Positions 17,944 through 29,221 of a stretch of 64,000 nucleotides of DNA are shown here, in pieces. Made by a program: the position numbers and the translations under genes. The notes below the pieces were generated by a model. It was not told where the DNA came from, made no database searches, and worked only from the letters and a program-made list of their open reading frames with translations. Origin of the DNA: Acidobacteriota bacterium (lineage in GTDB: Bacteria > Acidobacteriota > Terriglobia > Terriglobales > Acidobacteriaceae); the NCBI GenBank assembly GCA_021781795.1, contig JAJXWA010000010.1, forward strand, positions 720 through 64,719, read 5' to 3'. Position 1 is the stretch's first letter. Every line of letters begins with the position of its first letter.

Positions 17944-18276
17944 ATGAATCCTTACTCGATGGAGCAGTTGACCGGCAAGGAAGCAGGCAGCCTGTTCCTG
18001 CCGGGCCGCAGAAAGAGCGTGCAGGCGCACCCGGTTCGGTTGACGACGCATTCACTGAGCGAGGAGCTGCCGCAGAGCCACGCGGAAGCGTTCTATCTGC
18101 AGAAGCAGATTCAGGCGCAGACGCCGATGGTGATTGTGCTTTCGGATGGGCAGAAGGTTGAAGGCTGCATCGAGTGGTACGACAGGAATGCGCTGAAGGT
18201 GCGCGGAAAACTGCGCGTGCTCGTTTACAAATCAGCGATCAAATACATGTACAAGCACGGCGAGCAGGGGGCCTGA
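17944..18276 (+). CDS. Divergent Hfq-like Sm-fold RNA chaperone
   Basis: 110-residue protein. GAGGAGGG precedes the ATG at 17944. The C-terminal part, about residues 46-103, follows the Hfq plan. It has an alpha-helix (EAFYLQKQIQAQ), an Sm1-like strand set VIVLSDGQKVEGCIEWYDRN (compare V-x-I-x-L-x-x-G-x-x-x-x-G-x-I-x-x-x-D of Hfq), and an Sm2-like YKSAIKY in place of the usual YKHAIS. A 45-residue Ser/Arg/Lys-containing N-terminal extension is not part of classical Hfq. It probably forms a ring that binds RNA and acts post-transcriptionally. The family call is from pattern alone. An Hfq in Acidobacteria is expected, so this may be the only copy. Confidence 0.72.
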   Translation: MNPYSMEQLTGKEAGSLFLPGRRKSVQAHPVRLTTHSLSEELPQSHAEAFYLQKQIQAQTPMVIVLSDGQKVEGCIEWYDRNALKVRGKLRVLVYKSAIKYMYKHGEQGA

Positions 18277-18282
18277 ACGCGG

Positions 18283-19353
18283 CTACTGACTCGGCGCATG
18301 AGCGGCCTTGCGCAGCCGGTCGCGGATGGCAACGCCGAGGCCTGTTGCGGGCGGAAGAGGACAGAGAATTACGTCGCATCCGGCGGCGTCGAGCGCGCGC
18401 AGGCCAGTATAGAGGCGGCTGGCGAGTTCTTTCGGCGCCGTCCAGCGCCCCCAGGGAAAAATCTCCGATCCACGTGGAACCTGCGCGGCAAGCTCCGTGG
18501 GCAGCAGGATGCCGACCCGCTTGCCGGCGCAGGAAGCAGCGGCGTCAGTGAGCGCCTGGGGCAGGGCTTCGAGAGAATCTTCCACTAAGACAAGATGTGC
18601 GCGCGGCGCGTAGTGACGCAGGCCAACGCCCGGCGACGGCAGTGCTTCGCGCGGAGCTTTCACGAGCGGGCCTGTGGGCTGAAAGTGTTCGACGGGGCCC
18701 ACGATGCTGCGGATTTGCGCGGCGGTGATGGCGCCGGGGCGATAGATGACCATGGGTGTCTGACAGGGGTCGAGCACGGTGGATTCAACGCCATGCTCGG
18801 TGGGACCTGCGTCGAGGACGGCGTCGATGCGGCCATCGAGGTCGTCGAGGACGTGCTGAGCCGTGGTTGGGCTGATGTGGCCAAAGAGGTTTGCACTGGG
18901 CGCGGCGATGGGGACGCCTGCCTGGCGAATGAGCGCGAAGGCGACGGGATGCGCGGGCATGCGGATGCCGACGAGGGGGCGGCCGGCGGTGACTGCGTCG
19001 GGAACGGCGGCGGAGCGCGGCAGCAGCAGCGTGAGCGGGCCGGGCCAGAAGGCGGCGATGAGTTGGCTGGCGGCGCTGGGAATCTCTGAAACGAGGTTGC
19101 GGAGCATGGGGTTGCCGGCGGTTTCTCCGGCGATGTGAACGATGATGGGGTCCCATGCGGGGCGCTTCTTGGCCGCGAAGATGCGCGCTACGGCCGCGGG
19201 GTCGAGGGCATTGGCGCCGAGGCCGTAGACGGTTTCCGTGGGCAGGGCGACGAGGCCGCCGCCGCGCAGAATCTCCGCGGCCTGCGCGAGGGCGCTGCGA
19301 GCCGCAGCGGATTCGAGATGCGCGGGGTCCACGCTGAAGCGGAGCGTCTTCAC
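18283..19353 (-). CDS. sua5: L-threonylcarbamoyladenylate synthase, long Sua5 type
   Basis: 356-residue enzyme making threonylcarbamoyl-AMP from Thr, bicarbonate and ATP for the t6A37 modification of ANN-decoding tRNAs. The YrdC domain occupies residues 10-200, with GGLVALPTETVYGLGANA, KKRPAWDPIIVHI, and PSANLFGHISPT. The Sua5 C-terminal domain follows a linker (SPGVGLRHYAPRAHLVLVE) to the end. This two-domain length matches archaeal and Bacillus Sua5 rather than short TsaC. A GTG at 19353 is the first start compatible with the divergent CYTH gene; no strong ribosome site is seen. It is convergent with the Hfq-like gene, 6 bp apart. Confidence 0.93.
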   Translation of the reverse strand: MKTLRFSVDPAHLESAAARSALAQAAEILRGGGLVALPTETVYGLGANALDPAAVARIFAAKKRPAWDPIIVHIAGETAGNPMLRNLVSEIPSAASQLIAAFWPGPLTLLLPRSAAVPDAVTAGRPLVGIRMPAHPVAFALIRQAGVPIAAPSANLFGHISPTTAQHVLDDLDGRIDAVLDAGPTEHGVESTVLDPCQTPMVIYRPGAITAAQIRSIVGPVEHFQPTGPLVKAPREALPSPGVGLRHYAPRAHLVLVEDSLEALPQALTDAAASCAGKRVGILLPTELAAQVPRGSEIFPWGRWTAPKELASRLYTGLRALDAAGCDVILCPLPPATGLGVAIRDRLRKAAHAPSQ

Positions 19354-19411
19354 GAGTCTATTGTCGCCGCTGGCAGGGGGCGCGGCCAACTCCGTATACT
19401 CACTGCAACCG

Positions 19412-19999
19412 ATGGCGATCGAGACGGAGATCAAGTTTCGCGTAGAGGACCTGGCGGCGCTGGATGCAAAGCTGCGCGCGGCGGGATTCCGCGTGGAGAC
19501 GGCGCGCGAATTCGAGAGCAACGTGCTCTTTGACTGGCCGGACCGGGCGATGCGAGCGAGGACGGAGATATTGCGCGTGCGCCAGTATGCCGGGCGCTGG
19601 ACGGTGACACATAAACGCATCCCCGACTCGGGCATTGGCGAGGACCGGCACAAGCACCGGGTGGAGACGGAGACGGAAGTGACCGATGGCGCGGTGCTGG
19701 CCGCGGTGTTTGAGTCGCTGGGGCTGGTGCGGGCATTTCGCTATGAAAAGTGGCGCACGGAATGGTCCGATGGCGCGGGGCACTGCGTGGTGGACGAAAC
19801 TCCGATTGGCAACTTTGCTGAACTGGAAGGGACGCCGGAGTGGATTGACACGACGGCTGCGGGGCTGGGCGTGGGTTCCGAGTCCTACATGACGCTGAGC
19901 TATGGGCGGCTGTATGAGCAGTGGTGCGCCGAGCACGGCGTGGCGCCCGGCGACCTGACGTTTGCGGACGTGCAGACTGTGTCAGCGCGCAGAGAGTGA
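19412..19999 (+). CDS. CYTH-domain protein (class IV adenylate cyclase / triphosphatase superfamily)
   Basis: 195-residue triphosphate-tunnel protein. It opens MAIETEIKFRV, whose E-x-E-x-K is the hallmark of CYTH enzymes. Basic and acidic tunnel residues follow: RARTEILRVRQY, TVTHKRIPD, HRVETETEV, FRYEKWRTEW, VVDETPIGNFAELEG. This is the CyaB-like branch, so the activity could be adenylate cyclase or inorganic/thiamine triphosphatase; sequence cannot decide. It is divergent from sua5 with a 58-bp shared upstream region. Confidence 0.88.
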   Translation: MAIETEIKFRVEDLAALDAKLRAAGFRVETAREFESNVLFDWPDRAMRARTEILRVRQYAGRWTVTHKRIPDSGIGEDRHKHRVETETEVTDGAVLAAVFESLGLVRAFRYEKWRTEWSDGAGHCVVDETPIGNFAELEGTPEWIDTTAAGLGVGSESYMTLSYGRLYEQWCAEHGVAPGDLTFADVQTVSARRE

Positions 20000-20129
20000 G
20001 CAGCGCGGCTCTGCGCGACTCCCAGGATGGCACAACAAGGCGAAGCAGCGGAACTTGAGACGCGCATTCACGTCTCCCGAATCTGTGCCGATAGCTTGAC
20101 TGAGCAGCAAGAGCGCGACAGGAGGAGCA

Positions 20130-20489
20130 ATGGCGGGACAGGGGGCAATGGAGCGCGCATGGAATGTGCGCGCGGTGAAGCGGAGTGTGTTTGCGGGCAT
20201 TCTGGTGGCGTGTTTGGGAATGGCGTTGCAGGGGCGTGCAGAGGATCGCGCGGTGAAGTCGCGGGTGTCGCCGGTGTACCCGGAGATTGCCAAGCGAATG
20301 CGTGTGACGGGCGTGGTGAAGCTGGATGTGACGGTGGATGCAGACGGCAAGGTCGCGGATGTGAAAGCGGTGAGCGGCAACGCAGTGCTGTCTGAGGCGG
20401 CGCAGGAGGCGGTGCGCAAGTGGCGTTTTGCGCCGGGGGCGGGAACGTCGACCGTGAGCGTGAACGTGGACTTTAATCTGGGCCAGTAG
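20130..20489 (+). CDS. Small exported TonB C-terminal-domain protein
   Basis: 119-residue protein. AGGAGG lies 4-8 nt before the ATG. A signal peptide or single anchor (residues 17-38) is followed directly by a TonB_C domain: VSPVYPEIAKRMRVTGVV, DADGKVADVKAVSGNAVL, AAQEAVRKWRFAPG. The long Pro-rich spacer and the N-terminal ExbB-interacting helix of true TonB are missing, so it is probably a periplasmic TonB-like protein that binds partners, not an energy transducer. Acidobacterial genomes carry many such short copies. It is convergent with secA, and a strong hairpin sits between them. Confidence 0.85.
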   Translation: MAGQGAMERAWNVRAVKRSVFAGILVACLGMALQGRAEDRAVKSRVSPVYPEIAKRMRVTGVVKLDVTVDADGKVADVKAVSGNAVLSEAAQEAVRKWRFAPGAGTSTVSVNVDFNLGQ

Positions 20490-20496
20490 GGCAAGG

Positions 20497-20531
20497 CGGC
20501 AGCGCAGATGAATGCAATGTCTGCGCTGCCG
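20497..20531. terminator. Bidirectional terminator hairpin
   Basis: A perfect 12-bp stem (20497-20508 with 20520-20531) with an 11-nt loop lies 8 bp after the TonB-domain gene and 13 bp beyond the secA stop. It can serve both convergent transcripts. No long T tract is present on either side. Confidence 0.7.
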
Positions 20532-20543
20532 TGTTGGCCGGAT

Positions 20544-23567
<3,024 letters not shown>

Positions 23568-23674
23568 CTAACAGTGTAAATGGAAGAGGCGCGAACGGAG
23601 CCCATGCCCAGCACGGCGCGGAAGTTTCCGCATCCGTGTAAAGGCTGTTGAATCCGTTGAATGGGAGGATTCAG

Positions 23675-24157
23675 ATGCGATCGGTGAAAGAGACTGCATT
23701 GCGGGAACACCTTGTGAATTTGATGACGCTGGCGCAGGCGCACGTCACCTTCGACGAGGCGGTGAGGGAATGGCCGGTGAAACTGCGCGGGAAGAAGCCG
23801 GACGGGGCGGAGCACTCGCCGTGGCAACTGCTTGAACATCTGCGCATTGCGCAGTGGGACATTCTGGAGTTCTCGCGCAATCCGAAGCATGAGTCGCCGA
23901 AGTGGCCGGAGGGCTACTGGCCAAAGCATAAGGCTCCTGCAGATGCAAAGGCGTGGGATCGTAGCGTACGGGCCTTCCAGCGCGACCTGAAAGAGATGTG
24001 CAAGTTGGTGCGGGATGAGAAGACGGACCTCTTCGCGAAGATTCCACGCGGGGATGGGCAGACGATTCTGCGCGAGGCGATGCTGGTGGCGGATCACAAC
24101 GCCTACCACGTTGGTCAACTGGTGCTGGTCCGGAAGTTGCTGGGCGCGTGGAGGTGA
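23675..24157 (+). CDS. DinB-family (DUF664-like) four-helix protein
   Basis: 160-residue DinB/YfiT-type helical bundle; many members are metal-dependent thiol transferases or stress proteins, but the reaction here is unknown. The ATG at 23675 is preceded by GGGAGG. The metal-ligand pattern is visible: His52 in LLEHLRIAQWD and the HNAYHVGQLV motif near the C-terminus, with further acidic residues between. It is divergent from secA, with 107 bp between starts. It is convergent with tmk, 15 bp apart. Confidence 0.85.
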   Translation: MRSVKETALREHLVNLMTLAQAHVTFDEAVREWPVKLRGKKPDGAEHSPWQLLEHLRIAQWDILEFSRNPKHESPKWPEGYWPKHKAPADAKAWDRSVRAFQRDLKEMCKLVRDEKTDLFAKIPRGDGQTILREAMLVADHNAYHVGQLVLVRKLLGAWR

Positions 24158-24172
24158 GAGCAGCGCGGCGCT

Positions 24173-24841
24173 TCAGTGCGTGTGCCCGGCGGTAATGAGG
24201 CGCTCGGCAACGGCCTCGGCGATCTGCTCGTGGACCTCGTCGATGGTGAGGTTGCCCTCGATGAGGACGACGCGCTGCGGCTCGCGTGCGGCAATTTCGC
24301 GGTATTTCCTCCAGACGCGCTGGTAGAAGGCTTCCTCTTCCTGCTCGAAGCGGTTTTCATCCTTCCCGGTTTGCGCGGCGACGCGAACATTGCGGCGGCG
24401 TGCGCGCTCGAGGCAGATGGAGAGCGAGGGCAGCAGGAGCAGGGTGAGGTCGGGCTGCAGGTCGCCGCAGATGAGGCGGTGCATGTCGAGAATTAGCTGC
24501 GAGCCGAGTTCGCGGCCGCCTCCCTGGTAAGCCTCAGTGGAGTCGGTGAAGCGGTCGCAGAGGACGAGGCGGCCGGCAACCAGAGCGGGCTCAATGATTT
24601 CGGCGATGGCCTGAGCGCGGTCGGCAAACATGAGGGCCATCTCTGTCATGGGCGCAAGGCCGGTGGAGCGGGAGTCGAGCAGGAGAGCGCGGATGCGGTC
24701 GCCGGTGGCGGTGCCGCCGGGCTGGCGGGTGACGATGGGGTCAAGGCTGCGCCGCTGCAGCCATGCGGCCAGACGCTTGATTTGCGTGGTTTTACCGGAC
24801 CCGTCGAGCCCTTCGAGCGTGATGAAAAGACCGCGCGGCAT
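24173..24841 (-). CDS. tmk: Thymidylate kinase
   Basis: 222-residue dTMP kinase that makes dTDP for DNA synthesis. P-loop GLDGSGKTT at residues 11-19. The DRx-type catalytic segment is TRQPGG, where the usual E is replaced by Q in the TRE/QPGGT motif. CDRFTDSTEAYQGGGR follows, and the LID is RARRRNVRVAAQTGKDENRFE. Length is at the upper end of the family. The start is the ATG at 24841. Confidence in function is high. Confidence 0.95.
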   Translation of the reverse strand: MPRGLFITLEGLDGSGKTTQIKRLAAWLQRRSLDPIVTRQPGGTATGDRIRALLLDSRSTGLAPMTEMALMFADRAQAIAEIIEPALVAGRLVLCDRFTDSTEAYQGGGRELGSQLILDMHRLICGDLQPDLTLLLLPSLSICLERARRRNVRVAAQTGKDENRFEQEEEAFYQRVWRKYREIAAREPQRVVLIEGNLTIDEVHEQIAEAVAERLITAGHTH

Positions 24842-24970
24842 GGCGTGAGTCTATCACCGCAGCGGTGGAGCGAGACGATGCGGTGCAAGTTGTGTTACAA
24901 CTGTGCATTCCCCAAGCGAATCCGGAGTGTCCACAACGGCGGAATTGCAGTGTGGATTCTTCCTTCAGGC

Positions 24971-24995
24971 CCATTGGCGGCGTATGCCAATGGGT
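24971..24995 (+). promoter_or_regulatory. Perfect hairpin in the leader upstream of the beta-barrel-like gene
   Basis: The 303 bp between tmk and the gene at 25145 has no credible ORF. It contains a perfect 9-bp stem, 24971-24979 with 24987-24995, around a 7-nt loop. It lies 150 bp before the next start, so it could be a tmk-side upstream element, an operator or part of a leader RNA. No known riboswitch consensus is recognised. Confidence 0.35.
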
Positions 24996-25144
24996 ACCTT
25001 GTGGTGCGGCTATGGCGATTTTTCGTTGCAGTCGCGTGGCGCAGGGGAGGATCATTTTGGGGTTGCATCTTGCCGGTACGGATGCTGGATTTGCCTTGGA
25101 AAACCAACGGCGGGAAGAGACTGAGCCGGACAGGAGCTGTGACC

Positions 25145-26107
25145 GTGAAACATAAGACGCTGAAAAGGATTGCCCTCTGGGGGCTGGTGGTGGGTATGAC
25201 GAGCGTGGCGCATGACCTGCGCGCGCAAAACCTGACGCTGGAAGGACAGACAGGCGGATTCATTACGCCGACGGCTTACGTGGTGTACGCCGACAAGGGC
25301 AAGTTTTTCTCGCATCCGGCACTTGGCTATCACTTTGTCGATGCATCCAAAGTGATTGGCAACATCCACACGTTCAGCCTGACGGAGGGATTTGCCAATC
25401 GGTTTGAGCTGGGTTATACGCGAAGCATTCACACCATGGGCAACAGCCCGGAGTTCAGCAACCTGTGGCACTACTCGGGGATGAATGTCTTCCATGGCAA
25501 GGTGGTGGCGCTCGAGGAACACACGCTTTTGCCTGCACTGGCAGGCGGCTTTGTGGTGCGGACCAATGACCGCTTTGTGAGCGGCGCGCTGAATCAGGCC
25601 TTGACCGGCGTGTTGAAGTCCTACACGAACGGCGATGTGTACGTGGTGGCGACCAAGACGTGGCTGCATCCGCCTCTTCCCTTCCTTGCAAACCTGGGCT
25701 GGAAGGCGACAAATGCATCGATCTTCGGGCTGGGCGGGCAGTCCACCCGGTTCAGCGGGCGACTGTTTGGCGGGCTGGGGATTCCGCTGCCGGGACCGTT
25801 CCACACGGCGATTGTGCCGGCGGCAGGATTTACACAGCAGCCGCCGAACTCTGTCAATCTGAGCGCGATCCTGATCAATCCTGCGACTGGCCAGCCGGGA
25901 GCAGCGGCGCATGTGCCGACGACACTGGACTACGCCGTGCGCGTGACGCAGAAGGAGCATCCGCACTTCGCATTCGATGCGGGCATCGGCCAGGTGGCGG
26001 GCACGATTGGTACCACGGTGTTGCCAACACCCCTGGGACCGCAGCCGGTGCCGGTCAACCTGGACGCGCGGCATGTGTTTGGGATGGGCTTGAGCCTGCG
26101 GTATTAA
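25145..26107 (+). CDS. Secreted, probable outer-membrane beta-barrel protein
   Basis: 320-residue exported protein of unrecognised function. A GTG start at 25145 has AGGAGC 7 nt upstream and gives a signal peptide ending LRAQ at about residue 28. The mature part has alternating amphipathic strands, many Gly and aromatic residues (NRFELGYTRSIHT, LPALAGGFVVRTNDRF, RLFGGLGIPLPG) and ends GMGLSLRY; a C-terminal aromatic after alternating hydrophobics is the outer-membrane insertion signal. It vaguely resembles DUF3034-type proteins, but I would not rely on this. It probably has its own promoter in the preceding 300 bp. Confidence 0.6.
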   Translation: MKHKTLKRIALWGLVVGMTSVAHDLRAQNLTLEGQTGGFITPTAYVVYADKGKFFSHPALGYHFVDASKVIGNIHTFSLTEGFANRFELGYTRSIHTMGNSPEFSNLWHYSGMNVFHGKVVALEEHTLLPALAGGFVVRTNDRFVSGALNQALTGVLKSYTNGDVYVVATKTWLHPPLPFLANLGWKATNASIFGLGGQSTRFSGRLFGGLGIPLPGPFHTAIVPAAGFTQQPPNSVNLSAILINPATGQPGAAAHVPTTLDYAVRVTQKEHPHFAFDAGIGQVAGTIGTTVLPTPLGPQPVPVNLDARHVFGMGLSLRY

Positions 26108-26215
26108 GGCGACGGGGACAACTTTTCGCGGTGGGCTGGGTCTCAATCAGTACCATCCAGGCGCAGGAACAGGTGTTGGGATCTGCGGTGGATAGTGCAT
26201 GAAGCGACCCAGCCG

Positions 26216-26231
26216 GCGAATCGCGATTCGC
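26216..26231. promoter_or_regulatory. 16-bp perfect palindrome upstream of the YXWV-repeat gene
   Basis: GCGAATCGCGATTCGC is fully self-complementary and is framed by GCCG on the left and CGGC on the right. It ends 39 bp before the ATG at 26271, where an operator or a leader hairpin would sit. Either role is inference. Confidence 0.4.
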
Positions 26232-26270
26232 AGCGGCCGGCAGGCGCAAGGGTTCGAGGGAGGTTCGGTT

Positions 26271-27353
26271 ATGCGAATTCGTAAGGTGTCTCGCTGGCTG
26301 CTTTTGACGCTTGTGCTGGCGGTGGTTCCGGCATCGTCCTATGCCGGCGTATTTATCAGCGTGGGTTTTGCGCCACCCGTGCTGCCGGTTTATGTGCAGC
26401 CTCCGTGCCCGCAGCCGGGCTTGATGTGGACGCCAGGCTACTGGGCGTATGGCGATGACGGCTACTACTGGGTGCCTGGTGCGTGGGTGCCTGCGCCGTA
26501 CATGGGCGCGCTGTGGACTCCGCCGTACTGGGGCTGGGAAGGCGGAATGTATCTATTCCACCCCGGCTACTGGGGTCCGCACGTGGGCTACTACGGCGGC
26601 GTGAATTATGGCTTCGGCTATATGGGCGTCGGCTTTGTAGGCGGCGAGTGGCGCGGTCGCGAGTTTGCGTACAACACTGCAGTGATGCGCGTGAATACCA
26701 CGGTCATCCACAACACATATGTGAATAACACCATCGTTCGCAACACAACGATCGTCAACAACAACCATGTGTCGTATAACGGCGGACCGGGAGGCATTCA
26801 GCATCAGCCTGCGCCGGAGGAACGCATGGCGATGCGTGACCAGCACATGGCTGCGACCCGGATGCAAATGCAGCACGTGCAGGCGGCGCAGATGGAGCGC
26901 AGCTCCTACTTCAATAACAATCATGGGCGGCCTGTAACCACCGCTGTCGCTCGGCCCTGGAACAATCAGAACCGGCCCTCGGCGATGAATCAGAGGCCGA
27001 ATACGTTCAACGGCAATCAGAATCGCGGGAGCTCCCCGAATAACAGCATGCAGAACCGGCAGCCCAATTCGGCCTATCAGGGACGCGGGTATGGGCAGCC
27101 CAACAACGGCTATCAGAAAAACGGCAATATGAACCGCGGGAATCAGCCGCAGTATGAGCGGCCGAACAACCCGGGCTACAACCAGCGGCCTGCGCCGCCC
27201 CGACAGAACCAGCAGTGGCAGAACCGGCAAGCGCAGAATCCGCAATGGCAGAACCAGCAGCGGAACGACCAGCGCTACCAGCAGCAGCGGCCCCAGGGCC
27301 AGCCGGAACGCCCTCAGGAGCGGCCACTGCAGGATGAGCGCCACTTCCGGTAA
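26271..27353 (+). CDS. Secreted Tyr/Trp-rich repeat protein with Asn/Gln-rich tail
   Basis: 360-residue exported protein. The ATG at 26271 has GAGGGAGG upstream. A signal peptide ends SYA at about residue 25. Residues 40-140 are a YXWV/BcpO-type module rich in aromatic-Gly-Pro motifs (WTPGYWAYG, YYWVPGAWV, WTPPYWGWEGG, FHPGYWG). Residues 145-180 are an Asn/Thr/Val strand-forming stretch (VNTTVIHNTYVNN). From about 215 to the end the chain is low-complexity Asn/Gln/Arg/Pro (repeats such as QWQNRQAQNPQWQNQQ). Related proteins are common in acidobacterial and proteobacterial envelopes without known function. The tail is prion-like in composition and probably disordered or adhesive. Confidence 0.75.
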   Translation: MRIRKVSRWLLLTLVLAVVPASSYAGVFISVGFAPPVLPVYVQPPCPQPGLMWTPGYWAYGDDGYYWVPGAWVPAPYMGALWTPPYWGWEGGMYLFHPGYWGPHVGYYGGVNYGFGYMGVGFVGGEWRGREFAYNTAVMRVNTTVIHNTYVNNTIVRNTTIVNNNHVSYNGGPGGIQHQPAPEERMAMRDQHMAATRMQMQHVQAAQMERSSYFNNNHGRPVTTAVARPWNNQNRPSAMNQRPNTFNGNQNRGSSPNNSMQNRQPNSAYQGRGYGQPNNGYQKNGNMNRGNQPQYERPNNPGYNQRPAPPRQNQQWQNRQAQNPQWQNQQRNDQRYQQQRPQGQPERPQERPLQDERHFR

Positions 27354-27377
27354 CTGTGCATCAAGGAACTGAGCCAG

Positions 27378-27403
27378 AAGGCCCACGGTACGCCGTGGGC
27401 CTT
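27378..27403. terminator. Strong bidirectional hairpin
   Basis: Perfect 11-bp stem AAGGCCCACGG / CCGTGGGCCTT closed by a TACG tetraloop. It lies 24 bp after the YXWV-repeat gene and 22 bp beyond the recJ stop, so it can terminate both convergent transcripts. Confidence 0.8.
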
Positions 27404-27425
27404 GCTGTATCCGATGTGAGATTTC

Positions 27426-29216
27426 TCAGGCGGAAGCCGGTTCGACGCCGGCGATTTCGATCTCCAGTCCGCCGAACTCGGGGTGGTTGTTCTCGCGAAT
27501 GCGATAGGCGACGTCGATGAGGCTACCCTGTGTGAGGCCGAGTTCCGTGGCGCGAAAGGCCATACCCCAGCCAACGGCGCGGACGATGCAGGGAGCGGAG
27601 GTGGCGCCGGCGGGCGAAAGTTCAAGGCGGATGTGGCGCTCCTTTATCAGGCGCAGCGGAGAGAGCAGGCGGACGTCGCGCGCGACGAAGACTGGCTCTG
27701 GATTGCCGTGGCCGAGAGGTTCGAGCTTGCGCAGCCATCCGGCGAGCACTGGAGTGATGCGATCGAGCGGCAGTTCGGCGTGAATGTGCAGGAGTCGTTC
27801 AGGTTCGCGTTGGGCGAGCCGCTCGGCTGCATGCAGGCTGAGGCGGCGCTTGAGTTCGGGCAGCGCCTCGGCGGGGAGCGCGAAGCCGACGGCGAAGGCA
27901 TGGCCGCCAAAGCGGGTGAAGAGATCGGCGCAGGTTTCGATGGCTTCAAGCAGCTGGAAGCCATCGACGGAGCGGCCGGAGCCGTGCGCGACGCCGTCTT
28001 CCACGCTGATGACGATGGACGGCTTGGCGGTGCGCTCGACGACGCGCGAAGCGAGGATGCCGATGACGCCGCGATGCCAGCGGTCGCCCTCGATGACGAG
28101 CAGGCGTTCGTCGACGAGAGCGGCGTCGGTGGTGAGGCGATCTTCAATGGCAGTGAGCGCGAAGGCCTCCGTGTCGCGACGCTCGCGGTTGAGCCGGTCG
28201 AGCTTGGCGGCTAGTTCGCGCGCGCGCAGTCCGTCGCGGGTGGTGAAGAGCTCGACGACGTCGGAAGCCACGTCCATGCGGCCCGCAGCATTGATGCGCG
28301 GAGCCAGCCGGAAGGCGACATCGAAGCCGGTGATGGGCTTCGACGCGGGATCGATCGCAGCGGCCTCGAAGAGCGCGCGGAGGCCGGCGCCGACGGGGTT
28401 GCGCAGTTCGCGCAGACCCAGAGCGGCGATGATGCGATTCTCGCCTTTGAGTGGCACGGCGTCGGCGATGGTGGCGATGGCAGCCATCTTGAGAAAACTG
28501 GGCAGTGTCTTCTCGCGCGTGCGGCCGGAGTCGCGTCGTTCCAGCAGAGCCTGAGCGAGTTTGAGCGCGATCGCAGCACCGCAGAGACTCTTTTCCGGGT
28601 AAGCGCAGCCGGGCTGATTCGGATTCAGGATGGCCAGCGCATCGGGGACGGCGTCGTGCGCCTCGGGCAGATGGTGGTCGGTGATGATGAGATCGAGGCC
28701 GAGGCGGCGCGCAGTGTCTGCTTCGGCAAAGGCGCGCATGCCGGTGTCCACAGTGAGAACAAGGCGCACGCCATCGGCGTAAGCCTCTTCAATCACGCTG
28801 GATTGCAGGCCGTAGCCCTCGCGCAGGCGATGGGGCACGTGGAAGCGTACGATGCCGCCGAGCATTTCGAGTGCAGTCTTCAGCAGGACGACGGCGGTGG
28901 TGCCATCGACGTCGTAGTCGCCATAGAGCAGCACAGGCTCGCGCGCTGCGATGGCGCGCTCCAGGCGATCGACGGCGGTGGCCATGCCGCGCATCCGATA
29001 AGGATCGTGCAGGCGGTCGAGATCCGGATTGAGAAAGGCGAAGGCCTCGTCGTCGGTGGTGATGCCGCGGGCGATAAGCAACTCTGCGAGGACGTGGGGC
29101 AGGCGTGCTTCGCGTGCAAGCGCCTCAGCCTGCTCGGGGTGGGACTCGACGAAAACCCAGCGCTGGCGCGGGCTGGCTGCAGCCTTATCGTTGCGGATGG
29201 AGCCTGCAGCGCCCAC
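27426..29216 (-). CDS. recJ: Single-stranded-DNA exonuclease RecJ
   Basis: 596-residue 5'-3' ssDNA exonuclease of the DHH superfamily, acting in mismatch, base-excision and recombination repair. The start is GTG at 29216. Motif I YGDYDVDGTTA lies at residues 98-108, then VDTGM, motif III TDHHLP, the LCGAAIALKL region, RINAAGR, and the DHHA1-type SGRSVDGF and GGHAFAVGF. A C-terminal OB-fold follows (ELPLDRITPVLAGWLRKLEPLGHGNPEP). Full length for the family. It follows the acidic protein gene after 5 bp and is likely co-transcribed with it. Confidence 0.96.
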   Translation of the reverse strand: MGAAGSIRNDKAAASPRQRWVFVESHPEQAEALAREARLPHVLAELLIARGITTDDEAFAFLNPDLDRLHDPYRMRGMATAVDRLERAIAAREPVLLYGDYDVDGTTAVVLLKTALEMLGGIVRFHVPHRLREGYGLQSSVIEEAYADGVRLVLTVDTGMRAFAEADTARRLGLDLIITDHHLPEAHDAVPDALAILNPNQPGCAYPEKSLCGAAIALKLAQALLERRDSGRTREKTLPSFLKMAAIATIADAVPLKGENRIIAALGLRELRNPVGAGLRALFEAAAIDPASKPITGFDVAFRLAPRINAAGRMDVASDVVELFTTRDGLRARELAAKLDRLNRERRDTEAFALTAIEDRLTTDAALVDERLLVIEGDRWHRGVIGILASRVVERTAKPSIVISVEDGVAHGSGRSVDGFQLLEAIETCADLFTRFGGHAFAVGFALPAEALPELKRRLSLHAAERLAQREPERLLHIHAELPLDRITPVLAGWLRKLEPLGHGNPEPVFVARDVRLLSPLRLIKERHIRLELSPAGATSAPCIVRAVGWGMAFRATELGLTQGSLIDVAYRIRENNHPEFGGLEIEIAGVEPASA

Positions 29217-29221
29217 CTGCT

